Assembly: GCA_018343915.1 (NCBI GenBank) | Contig: JABRWF010000007.1 | Coordinates: 3,968,001-4,032,000 of the forward strand | Length of the DNA stretch: 64,000 nt | Origin: Agroathelia rolfsii | Lineage: Eukaryota > Basidiomycota > Agaricomycetes > Amylocorticiales > Amylocorticiaceae | Direction: 5' to 3' | Shown here: in pieces, positions 22,329 through 32,498 of the stretch | Layout of the letters: each line of letters begins with the position of its first letter | Position numbering within the stretch: position 1 is the stretch's first letter | Position numbers and translations under genes: made by a program | The notes under the pieces: generated by a model | Seen by the model: only the letters and a program-made list of their open reading frames with translations | Database searches by the model: none | What the model was told of the DNA's origin: nothing

Positions 22329-23201
22329 TGTCAAGAGCTGCCTTCGCAGCTAGCTCGGGCGGTGCGGCGATGCCCCTGGAGCGCTAACTGCTAAGCGGCT
22401 CACTGCCGGATGGCAGCCCTGTGGGTTCGTGGAGTTGCCTCTTCGATATCTCGGAGCTTGCGGCGATACGGGTGACGCGGCAAGCAGTCAGACGTATGGC
22501 AGGTTGAGCGGGAGGTCCGGCGAGATCAGGCGTAGAGCGGGAGATGACAAGCCAGAGGGAGAGAAAGAACGAGATACTCAAGGACGCTCGAGTCCACAGG
22601 TTGACCGCTGGCTATGCAGCGGGTGTAGGGCTTGTTTAGGGCCAAACACACTTAATTTTCCGACTACTGTAACTACTACATCAGGTACAGTACATATATA
22701 CGAAGTACAGTAGTCGAGAAAATGATAAATAAAGAAAGGCAAGAAGAACAATAAGAACAATAGAGAATAGCGCGCGCCGCGCACTCTGGTAGTTGTGCCA
22801 CGCTGTGCACGAAGGCGGGGGTGCATTCCTTCGGAACCATCGGCGATCTGATCGTCAATCAGAGCGCGATCATGAGGAAGTCCAAGCGCGATCTTCCCAG
22901 ATAGGAAGGATCTGCTGGTGCGGGCACATGGCGACTCGGGGAATGTCTTCGAGAAGTCCAGTCGGCATGTGGAACGCTCTGATGGACAGAAGCGCGTTGA
23001 TGATGAAAAGGAAGCGCGAAGACAGCCTTGCACATGGCTCCGGGGAAACGTTGGCGGACACATCGGAAGCGCGTCCAATGCACGGGGTACGCGGCGACTC
23101 AGAAGGGAGGGCGTCGCCGGTGACTCCGTCATAGGTGTTTGCATGTGTCGATGTGCGCGATCGGGACGTTCGGCGGCCGGGTGCGTTGGCGGGTCGTGAC
23201 A
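22329..23201 (-). repeat. Solo D LTR, reversed
   Basis: It is 873 bp and complete, with TSD CAGCC. Confidence 0.95.
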
Positions 23202-23206
23202 CAGCC

Positions 23207-23816
23207 CAGGAATGCAAACTTCCTTCACTGATCAATTCCTAACGGTTACCGGTACTGGTCTGGAAATGGATCTCCACACGGATGCCCGGTGGAGTTAGGG
23301 CTAAAGATCTTCCCCCACATTGCCACAATTATACTTCTATCTCCCTCTGTGCACAGACCATCAAAGCTGCGCATGGACTATTCAGTAGTAGTATATATAG
23401 TGCATGTAACTTGTCCTGAAGAGCTCAGCTTTGACCTCTTTGCCTTCAGGCAAGTAATCAAGAGTTTGTATTCCATTAAGTAGATTACTAATAAAACACT
23501 TCGCCTTCAGGGTATTAACTCACAGGCCTAGGCCCCTTCATCCTAGCTCTCTCCTCCTTCTCTCCTTTCCCTTACTTGTGGGTGGTGCAAATCCCCCTTA
23601 TTGTGTGTGTGTGAATCACTAAGAGCATCGATTGCACATAAAATAAGAAAGTACCCGGGCAAGCCTTCAATAAGATTAAGGCATTGCTATCTGTGGGAAC
23701 ACTTGCATGTAAGGTACTTCTAAGTACTTAGTGTTAAGAAGGACATTCATTGTACTTGAAGTGATTTGTGGGTGTTGACCTACGATTTTGACAAGTCAAG
23801 GAGTGTACCCTTGACA
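23207..23816 (+). repeat. 3' LTR of A4, 3' part
   Basis: It continues LTR A to CCCTTGACA. It contains AGCTTTGACCT near 23428-23438, a variant of the family A self-primer. Confidence 0.88.
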
Positions 23817-23866
23817 CCCAGGGGCATCGCCGCACTGCCTAAGCTAGCTGCGAAGGCAGCTCTTGA
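23817..23866 (+). repeat. 3' end of an older D LTR
   Basis: It matches the last 50 bases of LTR D with several transitions and ends CTCTTGATA. It is the remnant of the D LTR that A4 entered. Confidence 0.75.
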
Positions 23867-24287
23867 TAAAGGGCATCTAAGTAGCATATGTAAGCCCTAG
23901 TACCAGAGGGTAGTCCAAGTCATAAGCCCTCAATACAAAGAGGCACTGTGCGTGAACAAAAACCCTGTTCATTCAGGTAGGAGCAGTAACAAGTCCCCTT
24001 AGGCATTAGTAGTAGTACGGAGGGCTAAGCCACCTACTCCAAGTAAGAAAGTTTAGTAAATCTATTTGACATGAAGAAAGCACATGGGAAGCCCTAAGCT
24101 AGAGTACTGACTGCAATCCTAGCAAAGTAGATTTGCTAGACTACTATTATGAAGGATAGCAATAGGAGCACGTACACACCTAGCAAAACCAAATAAATAC
24201 ATGTTGTAAAAGGGGCCTTACAGTCCACCTTCGTACCTTCAAGAGGGTTTACATTGTTTGGTTAAGTCAAGAGCGCAAGCCTTGACA
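23867..24287 (+). repeat. 3' part of an older B LTR
   Basis: It resembles the 3' half of LTR B (compare 44447-44871) and ends CAAGCCTTGACA. The substitutions are mostly transitions. Confidence 0.8.
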
Positions 24288-24457
24288 CATGAGGGCCAAT
24301 CCCATAACCTCTGCACTGCCCACAGTCCATGCCCTAATGGGGTAATTTTTATAAGAAAAAGGAAAAATAGAAAGAAAATACAATAACTAATTAAATAATA
24401 GTCTAAATAATACAAGAAAATAGCTGAAAAATTGGCAAAAATTCCCTTCTCATGATA
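24288..24457 (-). repeat. 5' part of an older reversed A LTR
   Basis: The plus strand reads the complement of the first 170 bases of LTR A, ending CTTCTCATGATA, so the TGACA terminus has decayed. Confidence 0.82.
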
Positions 24458-24748
24458 TCTATACATAGCAATGCTAAGTATAGCATGATATTGCACCATT
24501 CTCAGTCTATAATGGTATCATGATCTGAATCTGTATTCTAGACTTGCTTACATAATATATTATATGACTAGTGGTTACATGATGGCTAGTCACATGATTG
24601 ACTGGTCACATAACTTGCTTAATCATCAGAGTATCTACTTATATAATATACAATATATACATCAAAAAATCAAGAAAATTCAGGGAAAAATAGGAAAAAT
24701 AACAGAAAATTCGAAATAAAATTATAGTACAGCGATCGACTCGTAACA
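24458..24748 (-). repeat. 5' part of an old reversed C LTR
   Basis: It is a diverged complement of the first 290 bases of LTR C and ends CTCGTAACA. It forms the outermost layer of the nest and borders host DNA. Confidence 0.8.
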
Positions 24749-25304
24749 CTTGTATATAATACATATAACCTTTTATTATATATACATATGTTAGCAATGT
24801 GATATGGGGTTTTGTCCACTTTGGACAAAGATAGAAGGTAGTGATAATGAAGAAGAAGGCGGTGACGATAAAGAAGAAGTCGGCGAGGTGCAATGAAAAT
24901 TGTGAGCCCCTGCGCGGCTCAGAAGGGCGCATGTAACAGTGCGTTACCTACAGTCACGTGCGGCCCGACGCTCGCCGGCCTGATATCAATCGAGCGATAT
25001 TTTATTTATCTTTCTTTCGCGTTTATTGGAGCTTTGGGCAGCTCCTAGTAGGATAGATTAGATGGGGATAGAATTACTTAGAAAACATATATAAGACAGT
25101 CGAGTTATATGTATATAGAGCAGCTTCATTCGAATCTACTTTGCGTCTGTCACCTTTTGTTTGATCTCGTGACTAGGCGTCACATAGAGTAAGATGTGGT
25201 GCGGAGTCACAGAGAGTAACGTGTGACGTGGTGCCACCGCGACTTAGTTACTACGCGTAACTTGAACTTGGACTTTTGAAAGGCATCCTCAGTCAGTTGC
25301 CACT
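24749..25304 (+). promoter_or_regulatory. Host upstream region of the CRN kinase gene
   Basis: This is unique sequence. TATATAA lies at 25088-25094, about 210 bases before the ATG. An imperfect direct repeat at 25187-25241 (GTCACAKAGAGTAA followed by a GTG-rich part) lies in the presumed leader. Most of the remaining stretch shows nothing that I recognise. Confidence 0.5.
25187..25241 (+). repeat. Imperfect tandem repeat in presumed 5' leader
   Basis: Two units share GTCACA.AGAGTAA, then a GTG-rich segment ending GGTGC. They lie 65-120 bases before the start codon. Confidence 0.5.
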
Positions 25305-27998
25305 ATGTCTACCAGTATAGTTTGGTGTCTTCTGGTCGATTACTGGAAGAAACCTGTCGGAAACATCTTTGAAGTCCAAGCGGATAATGTCTTGCACTTG
25401 ACACAGAAAGTCAAAAATTACTTCGACGACAATGAGGATCCTCTTCCCGTGCCTGCCAGCAACCTGGTTGTGTGGCAATCCAAGGAGCCGAAGTTGCTTG
25501 CAGATGACGATCTTGACGAGAGAGTTAGCTGCCTAGACTTCTCTGATAAGGCCAAGATTTCCAAGCTTTCCTTTTCGAAGAAGGTGGTAAACCTTGACCT
25601 GTCCGAAGACGAGGTATTGCTCGTACAGCTCCCACGTGCGTTTTTATCTTTCTTCATGTTACTCATCATTTCTCACTCTCAGTGAGCAGCCATCGTTTCA
25701 TGTCTTGTGGTTGATTACTGGAACAAACCTGTCGGAAACGTCATCAAAGTCCAGGCGGCACTTTCAGACGATGTCTCGCACTTGATACAGAAAGTCAAAG
25801 AGAAGAAGGATCTCTCTTCACCAGCCGATGACCTTGTTGTGTGGCAATCCAAGGAGCCCAAGTTGCTTATAGACGACGATCTTGACGAGAGAGTTAGCTG
25901 CCTAGACTTCTCTGATAAGGCCAAGATTTCCAAGCTTTCCTTTTCGAAGAAGGTGGTAAACCTTGGCCTGTCCGAAGACGAGGTATTGCTCGTACAGCTC
26001 CCACGTGCGTTTTTATCTTCTTGTTACTCGTCATTACTCACTCTCAGTGAGCAGCCACTGTTTGGTGCCTTGTGGTCAATCAAGAACCCATTGGAAACGT
26101 TTTTGACGTCCAAGCGGCACTCTCAGACAATGTCTCGAACTTAATACAGAAAGTCAAAGAGAAGAAGAATCTCCCTTCACCGGCCGATGACCTCGTTTTG
26201 TGGCAATGCAAGGAGCCGAAGTTGCTTGCAAATGACGATCTTGACGGGAGAATACGCAACCTAAACTTATTTGACCAGACCAAGATTTCCCCTTTGGAGA
26301 AGGTGGTAGACCTTGGTCTTTCCGGAAACGAGGTATTGCTTGTGCAATTACCCTGTGTGTTTTGATTTTCTTTGTTCTATTCTCATGCTCTAATGCGACT
26401 ACCACTCGCTATTGCAGATCGTAACAACAAACGCAAATACCAGGATATTGGTAGGTCACTGCCACTCGGTAGTTTTGATCATTTACGATTCTATTCTACC
26501 AAACACTGACATGCCGTCTTTTTTCTAGACCCGGCTGAAGTTGAAACCGAACTCAAAGAACGAAAAAACAACAGGCTTGCTACAATTGCTCCTTCAACAA
26601 ACGGAAAAGCGGACGAATATGAAGCAAAACAATTAAGTTCCAAAAAAAGGATCTTTGATGACCAACCAAAGGCCGATTCTTTGATACTCCCCATTTCTCT
26701 ACTATATACTCCCTTTGGCGAATTTCTTGATATATTCGATGGGAAAAAAGACGTCAAGGGTCTATCCGAAGTCGATTTCTCCCAGCTTGCAATTGCCGTC
26801 GACCTGTTCGCAGATGAAATGTGCAAATTCTATGATATAGAAGATCATAGGAGGGATCGAGGGTTGAAACTTCTCAACAGAATTTTTGGTTTGCAGATGC
26901 ATGCGGCCTCGATTGGATCGGTTAGGTCGGACGGTGATCGCAACGGCGATCATGGAATATCGTCTATGATTGCTGAGTTCAAGCTTCGGATATGTGGAAT
27001 TAGCTCCTATCCACATGCGCAAGTAGTATCGTACTTTGCTCATTCGCAGCGTGACGGGATCAATTCACGCGAGAACGACTCGGATGAGCTGTTCTATGGA
27101 TGGCGGATCCCTTGTCTGGGAATAACTGTAGTAGGCAAGTATCATTCCCCTTTTTGATGGGTGTCTGCTAACTCCCTATGTGAATTTAGGTTGTGAGATC
27201 AGGTTCTATGCTCTACTCACGCTAGGTCCTAGGTTCCGCATTATTAGCTTAACACCATCAATCTCCTGCATTAGGGGAGCCTCCGATGGTCTCGAACGCA
27301 AGGCGTTGCACAGAGCTTTCATTGCTGCAACTGTTCTCCATGCTCGCATCGACGCCGATATAAATGACCGGATATCTGCTTCGGTACGGGTCATTCATCG
27401 TGACATGGTCCAGCCATATCTCCCTGCTATCGCTAAAATTGGCGCCGTCGAAATTTTCGAACTGGAGTCCTGGGAAAGGCCTCAGTCTTACCGCTACTTG
27501 TACAGGGCAAAGACAAAGGACAACGAACACGTAATTGTCAAATTCGTGCCTCAGTATTCATCCGAGTTGCACAGGTTTTGCGCTGCCCAAGGACATGCAC
27601 CCGCTTTACTAGCCTACGAGCGTCTCCCCGGTGGATGGTATGGTGTTGTGATGGAGTATCTCCCAGACACTACACCGATCTCCCTATCGAAAAGCCTCAA
27701 AACGTATCGTGAGGAGTGGAAAGCACAACTAAAAACTTTGGTAGCTTCTGTCCACGCACAGGGTCTTGTTCACGGGGATCTGCGTGATGCAAACATTATT
27801 TGCAATGATGAAGGCAAGGTGTATTTAATTGATTTTGATTGGGGAGGCGAAGAAGGCATAGCATCCTACCCTACATTGAATCTTCATGAAGAGTTGCTGG
27901 AAGGTCGGCCTAATAATAGTCAGCTTATTATTACGCAGGCCGATGATATACGGGTGCTAGATATTACATTAAGAAAAATAAATAACAATGTAATATAA
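25305..27998 (+). CDS. CRN (Crinkler)-like protein kinase with three N-terminal headers
   Basis: I read six exons: 25305-25635, 25690-26004, 26055-26354, 26418-26450, 26529-27134 and 27190-27998, totalling 2,394 nt (797 residues). Introns are 50-78 bp, and the last has a GC donor (AG|GCAAGT). Residues about 1-315 are three tandem copies of a roughly 105-residue CRN-header-like domain, each with a CL(L/V)V start, a (V/L)W(Q)xKEPKLL core and an EVLLVQLP end. Residues about 330-525 are an unrecognised middle region. The C-terminal kinase shows VIVKF (Lys646), HGDLRDAN (Asp725, Asn730) and DFD (743-745) in place of DFG. CRN proteins are known as effector-type or conflict proteins in oomycetes and fungi. 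A role in host cell manipulation here is an inference. No classical signal peptide is evident. The gene has no in-frame stops, unlike the surrounding elements. Confidence 0.8.
27135..27189 (+). other. GC-AG intron of the CRN kinase gene
   Basis: The boundary GTAG|GCAAGTATC to AATTTAG|GTTGTG is the only one that keeps the frame between the middle region and the kinase. The donor matches the strict GC-intron consensus. Confidence 0.65.
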
Positions 27999-28209
27999 TT
28001 AACTCATGTTATGTATTCTATATGATGTTTTTAATGTAACGGGCTCAAACAGGAGTAGAGAGAGAGTATGGTATTGGCATAAGTAAGGATAGAGGTATGA
28101 GCTAGTTACTAGCATTGCTTAGATGAGAAGTGAAAAGGCATGAAGCTACTAAAGTTAAATACTACATTATGTAAGGTAGACAACTGAAAACCCTCAAGCC
28201 CAGCTCGGG
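27999..28209 (+). other. Host DNA downstream of the CRN kinase
   Basis: This is an AT-rich 3' flank with no gene. It ends at TCGGG, the degenerate TSD of the B LTR (TTGGG at 37679-37683). Confidence 0.5.
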
Positions 28210-28432
28210 TGTTATGAGTTGGACAATTTTTGCCTTTTTCTTACAAACATGTACATATTTTTATTGTATTTTTACAATTTTTATTGACTGAGAAATGGAC
28301 AAAATACCTTGCAGGTGACATCTTGATGCATGTATAACTGGCTGTGTTAGCCCCACGTAACAGGAGTGCTTGTGACAAGAGTATATTAGGAAGGCAGAGT
28401 CTAGACCATTCCTTTTCATCAAAAGGTCTAGA
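28210..28432 (+). repeat. Solo B LTR, 5' part
   Basis: It starts TGTTATGAGTTGG. It is interrupted at 28433 by A2 with TSD CTAGA (28428-28432 and 36895-36899) and continues at 36900. Confidence 0.92.
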
Positions 28433-28814
28433 TGTCATGAGAAGGGAATTTTTGCTGATTTTTTGGTTATTTTCTTGTAATATTTGGACTATTATTTAAT
28501 TAGTTATTGCATTTTCTTTCTTTCTCTTTTATTTTTCTTATAAGAATTACCCTTTAGGGCGTGGACTGTGGGCAGTGCAGTGGTCATGTGATTGGCCCTC
28601 ACGTGTTCCAAGCCGCACGTCACAGGAGTAATCTCGGGGCTGCGCGTACTTCTATTTCATCATCACGCACAGCCCAGGAACACAGCCTTCCTTCCCTGAG
28701 CAATTCCTAATGATTACCGGTATCGGTCCAGAAACGGATCTCCACACGGATGCCTGGTGGAGTTAGGGTAAAAGCTCTTTCCCTGCATTGCCACATTTAC
28801 GCTTCTATTTCCCT

Positions 28815-28905
28815 CTGCGCACAGACCATCAAAGCTGCGCACGGACCTCTCAGTAGTAGTATAAATAAAGCATGTAACTTGTCCTGAAGAGCTTAGCTTC
28901 GACCT
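28815..28905 (+). promoter_or_regulatory. LTR A core promoter and self-primer
   Basis: Two TGCGCACRGACC motifs are spaced 20 bp apart. TATAAATA begins at 28860, and AGCTTCGACCT (28895-28905) begins 35 bases later, at the expected RNA 5' end. Confidence 0.65.
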
Positions 28906-28917
28906 CTTTGCCTTCAG

Positions 28918-28974
28918 GCAAGTAAAAGGTTTTGTATTCCATAAGTTGATTACTAATAAAAACTTCGCCTTCAG
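28918..28974 (+). other. Intron-like segment in LTR A
   Basis: The donor is CCTTCAG|GCAAGT (GC type), TACTAAT is at 28952-28958, and the acceptor is CGCCTTCAG. The length is 57 bp. The branch site matches the fungal optimum. Confidence 0.55.
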
Positions 28975-29281
28975 GGTATTTCCTTTTGGCCTAGGCTCTT
29001 TGTCCTAGCCCCTTCTCTCTCTCTCTCTTTCTCTTCCCCTACCTTTACTTGTGGGTGGTGCAAATCCCCCAGACGTGTGTGCATGAATAAGAGCAAGCAA
29101 TTACATAAGAGATAAGAAAGTACCCGGTGTGCCCTTAATAGATAAAGGGACTGCGTACCTGTGGGAACACTCTTACGTAGGTACTTCAGTATTTTAGTGT
29201 TAGGGAGTGTATTGTTTGATTATACGCACAAGTAGGCTCTCTACGCCCAATGTTGCATAGTCAAGGAGTATACCCTTGACA

Positions 29282-29294
29282 TTAGGTCGAAGCT
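29282..29294 (+). promoter_or_regulatory. Self-primer binding site of A2
   Basis: AGGTCGAAGCT (29284-29294) is exactly complementary to 28895-28905. Confidence 0.82.
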
Positions 29295-29995
29295 ACCAGG
29301 ACATCCCTTGGACTTCCATGGTCTGAGAAGAAGCAAGTAGCAATCGCTTACAAAGAGCAAATTCTTATTTTATAAAAAGAACACTTTCTGAGCACGTAAG
29401 CAGTGAACTACTTCAGGAAGACATTGTGCAGCACCCTCCAAAGCCTGTTTACAACCCTATTTAGACAAGAATAGGGTATACGTTCTACCTGATTTCTTGG
29501 CTGTATCCAAAGCACAATACAAGCCTAAAAAGCTTGGTGTTCTAGGAGTCCCTCGTGGGGATTAAAGTTTATCACTGCTAAGCGTGAGTGGCACCTTTTA
29601 CCACCCTCCCCTGCCATTCATATTTTTGTGTGATTTTTGGTGTGATTACTGTACGGGCAAGCTCTAGCCCCGGCCAAAGAAGATAAATTCCGCTAAGCGT
29701 TTGGAAACCGGTACGACCACCGGTGACGAAGAAAAACGTTTCAGAAGCTCTGTGAATGAGCACACGCAAGGGTACTTCCTACTAGCCCAAAGAAGTTCCG
29801 GTCCCCTGGGCCGCTAAATCCACCACTTCCCCACCCAAAGTCACAAGAGAAGTCACATCGAGCTCAGCTCCGCACATCTCTGAAGAAGAAGAAGAAGGAT
29901 CAGAAGAAGAAGCTCTCTCCACACAAGCATTGCCCCCTAAGACACCAGAAGGTCAAGAGGAAGCACCATCAGAATACCCCTCCCCCTCTGAATTC

Positions 29996-30403
29996 TGTTA
30001 TGAGTTCACTGACCTTAGTCTAATTTTTCTTTTATTTTTCCTTTATTTTATCCCTTCTTTTTATTGATAGTTAAGTAGTGCTACTTAGGTTAGAGTTTAG
30101 GTCATGTGATTTGTACATCACATGACTATTACTATATCAACCTCATTATGTATACCTGTAGACTTTAGACTGTTGTCTTTGTCTACAGGTGAGTAACCTA
30201 TGTATTTCTACTTTACTTCAATTTATCTTTGTCTACAGTTCCCTTTTCAGCATCACTAAGAAGTGTGAAGCTAACCTAGAGAGGTAGCTAGCCCAGAGAG
30301 GTAGCTAGCCCAGAGAGGTAGCTAGGCCAGGTGGACAAGGAGTCCAGCCTTGAGGCCATCTTAGTGAGAGCATGAGTGGTGTTGGGAGGGGGACCTCCTG
30401 ACA
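29996..30403 (+). repeat. Solo G LTR
   Basis: It is 408 bp, TGTTATGAGTTCACTG to CTCCTGACA, with TSD AATTC (29991-29995 and 30404-30408). It holds an intron-like segment (30189-30238) and a 17-bp repeat present three times at about 30279-30330. Confidence 0.93.
30279..30330 (+). repeat. 17-bp minisatellite in LTR G
   Basis: GAGAGGTAGCTAGCCCA occurs three times here and twice in the G copy near 57264. Confidence 0.85.
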
Positions 30404-31015
30404 AATTCCGCCGGCGCTACACCACAGAAGCGTCATATCCAGAGTCACCTGTTGTACCCCACCCCTCTCCTAGCAAAAGCCATCGCAAACGTTGCCGAGA
30501 AAAGAAACGCGATCCTTCCCCTCTCCCAGAAACTGAGATGTTGTTACCCCAAGAACTTGGCCAAATTTTGGCTCTCCTCCAGGCCAACCAAGCTCGTATC
30601 CAAGTTTCCATGGAACAGATGCAGGAGACTCAAGCACACTTCGCCGATCTCCTGGAACGAGAACAACCAGCACCTGCCACAGCCACTGCTACCTCTACGC
30701 CTAAGGAGATTGGCCAAGCCCCTGAAAAATGGTCCGGCGATTGGTCGAAATACCAATCCTTTATCTTTGGGTTCAAAAATCACATTAAACTTAACCCAAA
30801 AATATACGCATTGGATTACACCAAGGCCAGGTACTTCGTAGGGTTGTTAGAAGGAGCTCTAAAGGTATGGAGTCAGAAGTTCAACGATGTCATTGACACC
30901 AAGGGCTTCAACTTCGAAAGGGACTTGTATGCCAAGTTCAAAGCTCTGTACGGTGCCAGGGACTTTGGCAGGATTGCCCTGCAAAAACTACAGGATCTGA
31001 AGCAGGGAACCTCCT

Positions 31016-31870
31016 TGTCATGGGTCATTCATGACTCAAACCAACCAAACACATCTAGCCTGGGAAGGCTAGGCAAAGGGGGGGGGGGTACTACTGATAT
31101 CTTTAATCTCCCCCAGTAGGGAGGTGCAACTCATGTTTAAAGACCTAGAGGCAAGGTCTCCCACTATTTCATGAAGGCTTCCATGCAACATATAATCACT
31201 GGTATTCTTTAAAGTCCCTTTACCAGATGGGACATGCTGTCTTGGACTAGACACAATTCTTTATACTCCCTGATCCTAGGAGTCCATGTTCACACATCAT
31301 GGTGACACATGCTTTCACTCAGTATTATACTCCCTTAGAGCATGGAGTCACAGCATATCCCCTTAACCTTGGGGTCCAGGTATAACAAGTCAAAATGATG
31401 ATGGGGGGGGGTAAAATACACAAGAGAGGGAGTGGGAGATGAGAACTTTCAGGTGTGAGTGAGAATGACTCAGAGGGCAAAAGGGTAGTCAAGCTGGATT
31501 GCAAAGGCCCTAAGGACAGGCCTCTATATACTGTTTACAAGTACTCTAAGAATAGTCCTTAACTCCATATCAAGGGAAATAGAAGAAAGGAAAGAGAAAG
31601 AATCAGAGGAGTTAGAACAGAAGTACAGTGTGGGAAAGATCAAAGATGAGAGAAGCATCAGAGATGGAAGAAGCAAATCAATGATGTACATCAGAAGATC
31701 AGGAAGTAAACCCAAATGAAGTACAGTACCATATGAACAAAGCAGCAATAAACCAAAAATAAAGAAATAAATCCTATGCACTCAAATCAAAAGATATAAA
31801 TTCAAGAAAAATAGTAGAAAATATAGAAAAATCAGGAGAACAAGATAAGCCATAAGATCAACTCATGACA
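31016..31870 (-). repeat. Solo E LTR, reversed
   Basis: It is 855 bp, TGTCATGGGTCATTC to AACTCATGACA, with TSD CTCCT (31011-31015 and 31871-31875). It contains C and G homopolymer tracts. Confidence 0.93.
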
Positions 31871-32498
31871 CTCCTCAGTGGCAGACTTTACAGCCACTTT
31901 CTCTACCTTGGCCAACCAAACCAAACTCTCGGGCGAGGATCTTCGAGTCCAATATTGGCAGGCCCTCTTGCCAAAAATTAGGGGTGTTATTGGAGGGTAC
32001 CCAAAGGAGCGCTGCGATTCCTTAGAGCACCTAATGGAAGCAGCCATGGATGCCGAGGAAGGGCTATAAGATGCAGGGATTTGGACCGATGGATGGAAGC
32101 CCAGACCACGCTTCCAAAACGCCCAAGGAATGGCCGCAAACCCTATCATCATCAACGCAATACAGGCCTCGCCATCCGTTCCATCTCCAACAGCAACACA
32201 AGGAAGCCAACGCCCTCCTAGGGATTTGAGCACAGTACAGTGCTACAATTGCCAACAATGGGGGCACTTCGCCTCTAACTGTACCAACCCTAGGGTGTCG
32301 AGGTATCAAGGGTCTAGACCAAGGGTACAGGCAACCACAATAACAACCCCAACTGTTCCTGCACCAGATCAATTGGGTCCATTGGCTGCTTCCAATGACA
32401 TCAATGAGGGTCCGACTACAATGATGATGGCCAACCTACAGGCGCTAGTAGAACAACAGGCAATGGCACTTGCCGCTTTCAAAGATAAAGCGGGTTTT

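Larger units (their letters stand above)
28433..29281 (+). repeat. 5' LTR of A2
   Basis: It is 849 bp, TGTCATGAGAAGGG to TACCCTTGACA. The tandem GCGCACRGACC motif (28815-28846), TATAAATA (28860) and the self-primer (28895-28905) lie in order. Confidence 0.95.

Noticed and set aside
27339..27394. Minus-strand frames within the CRN kinase (27206-27394, 27258-27530)
   Set aside because: They are shadows of the sense exon, which has kinase motifs.
30270..30335. Possible CRISPR-like repeats
   Set aside because: The units are directly contiguous 17-mers without spacers, in a eukaryotic LTR.
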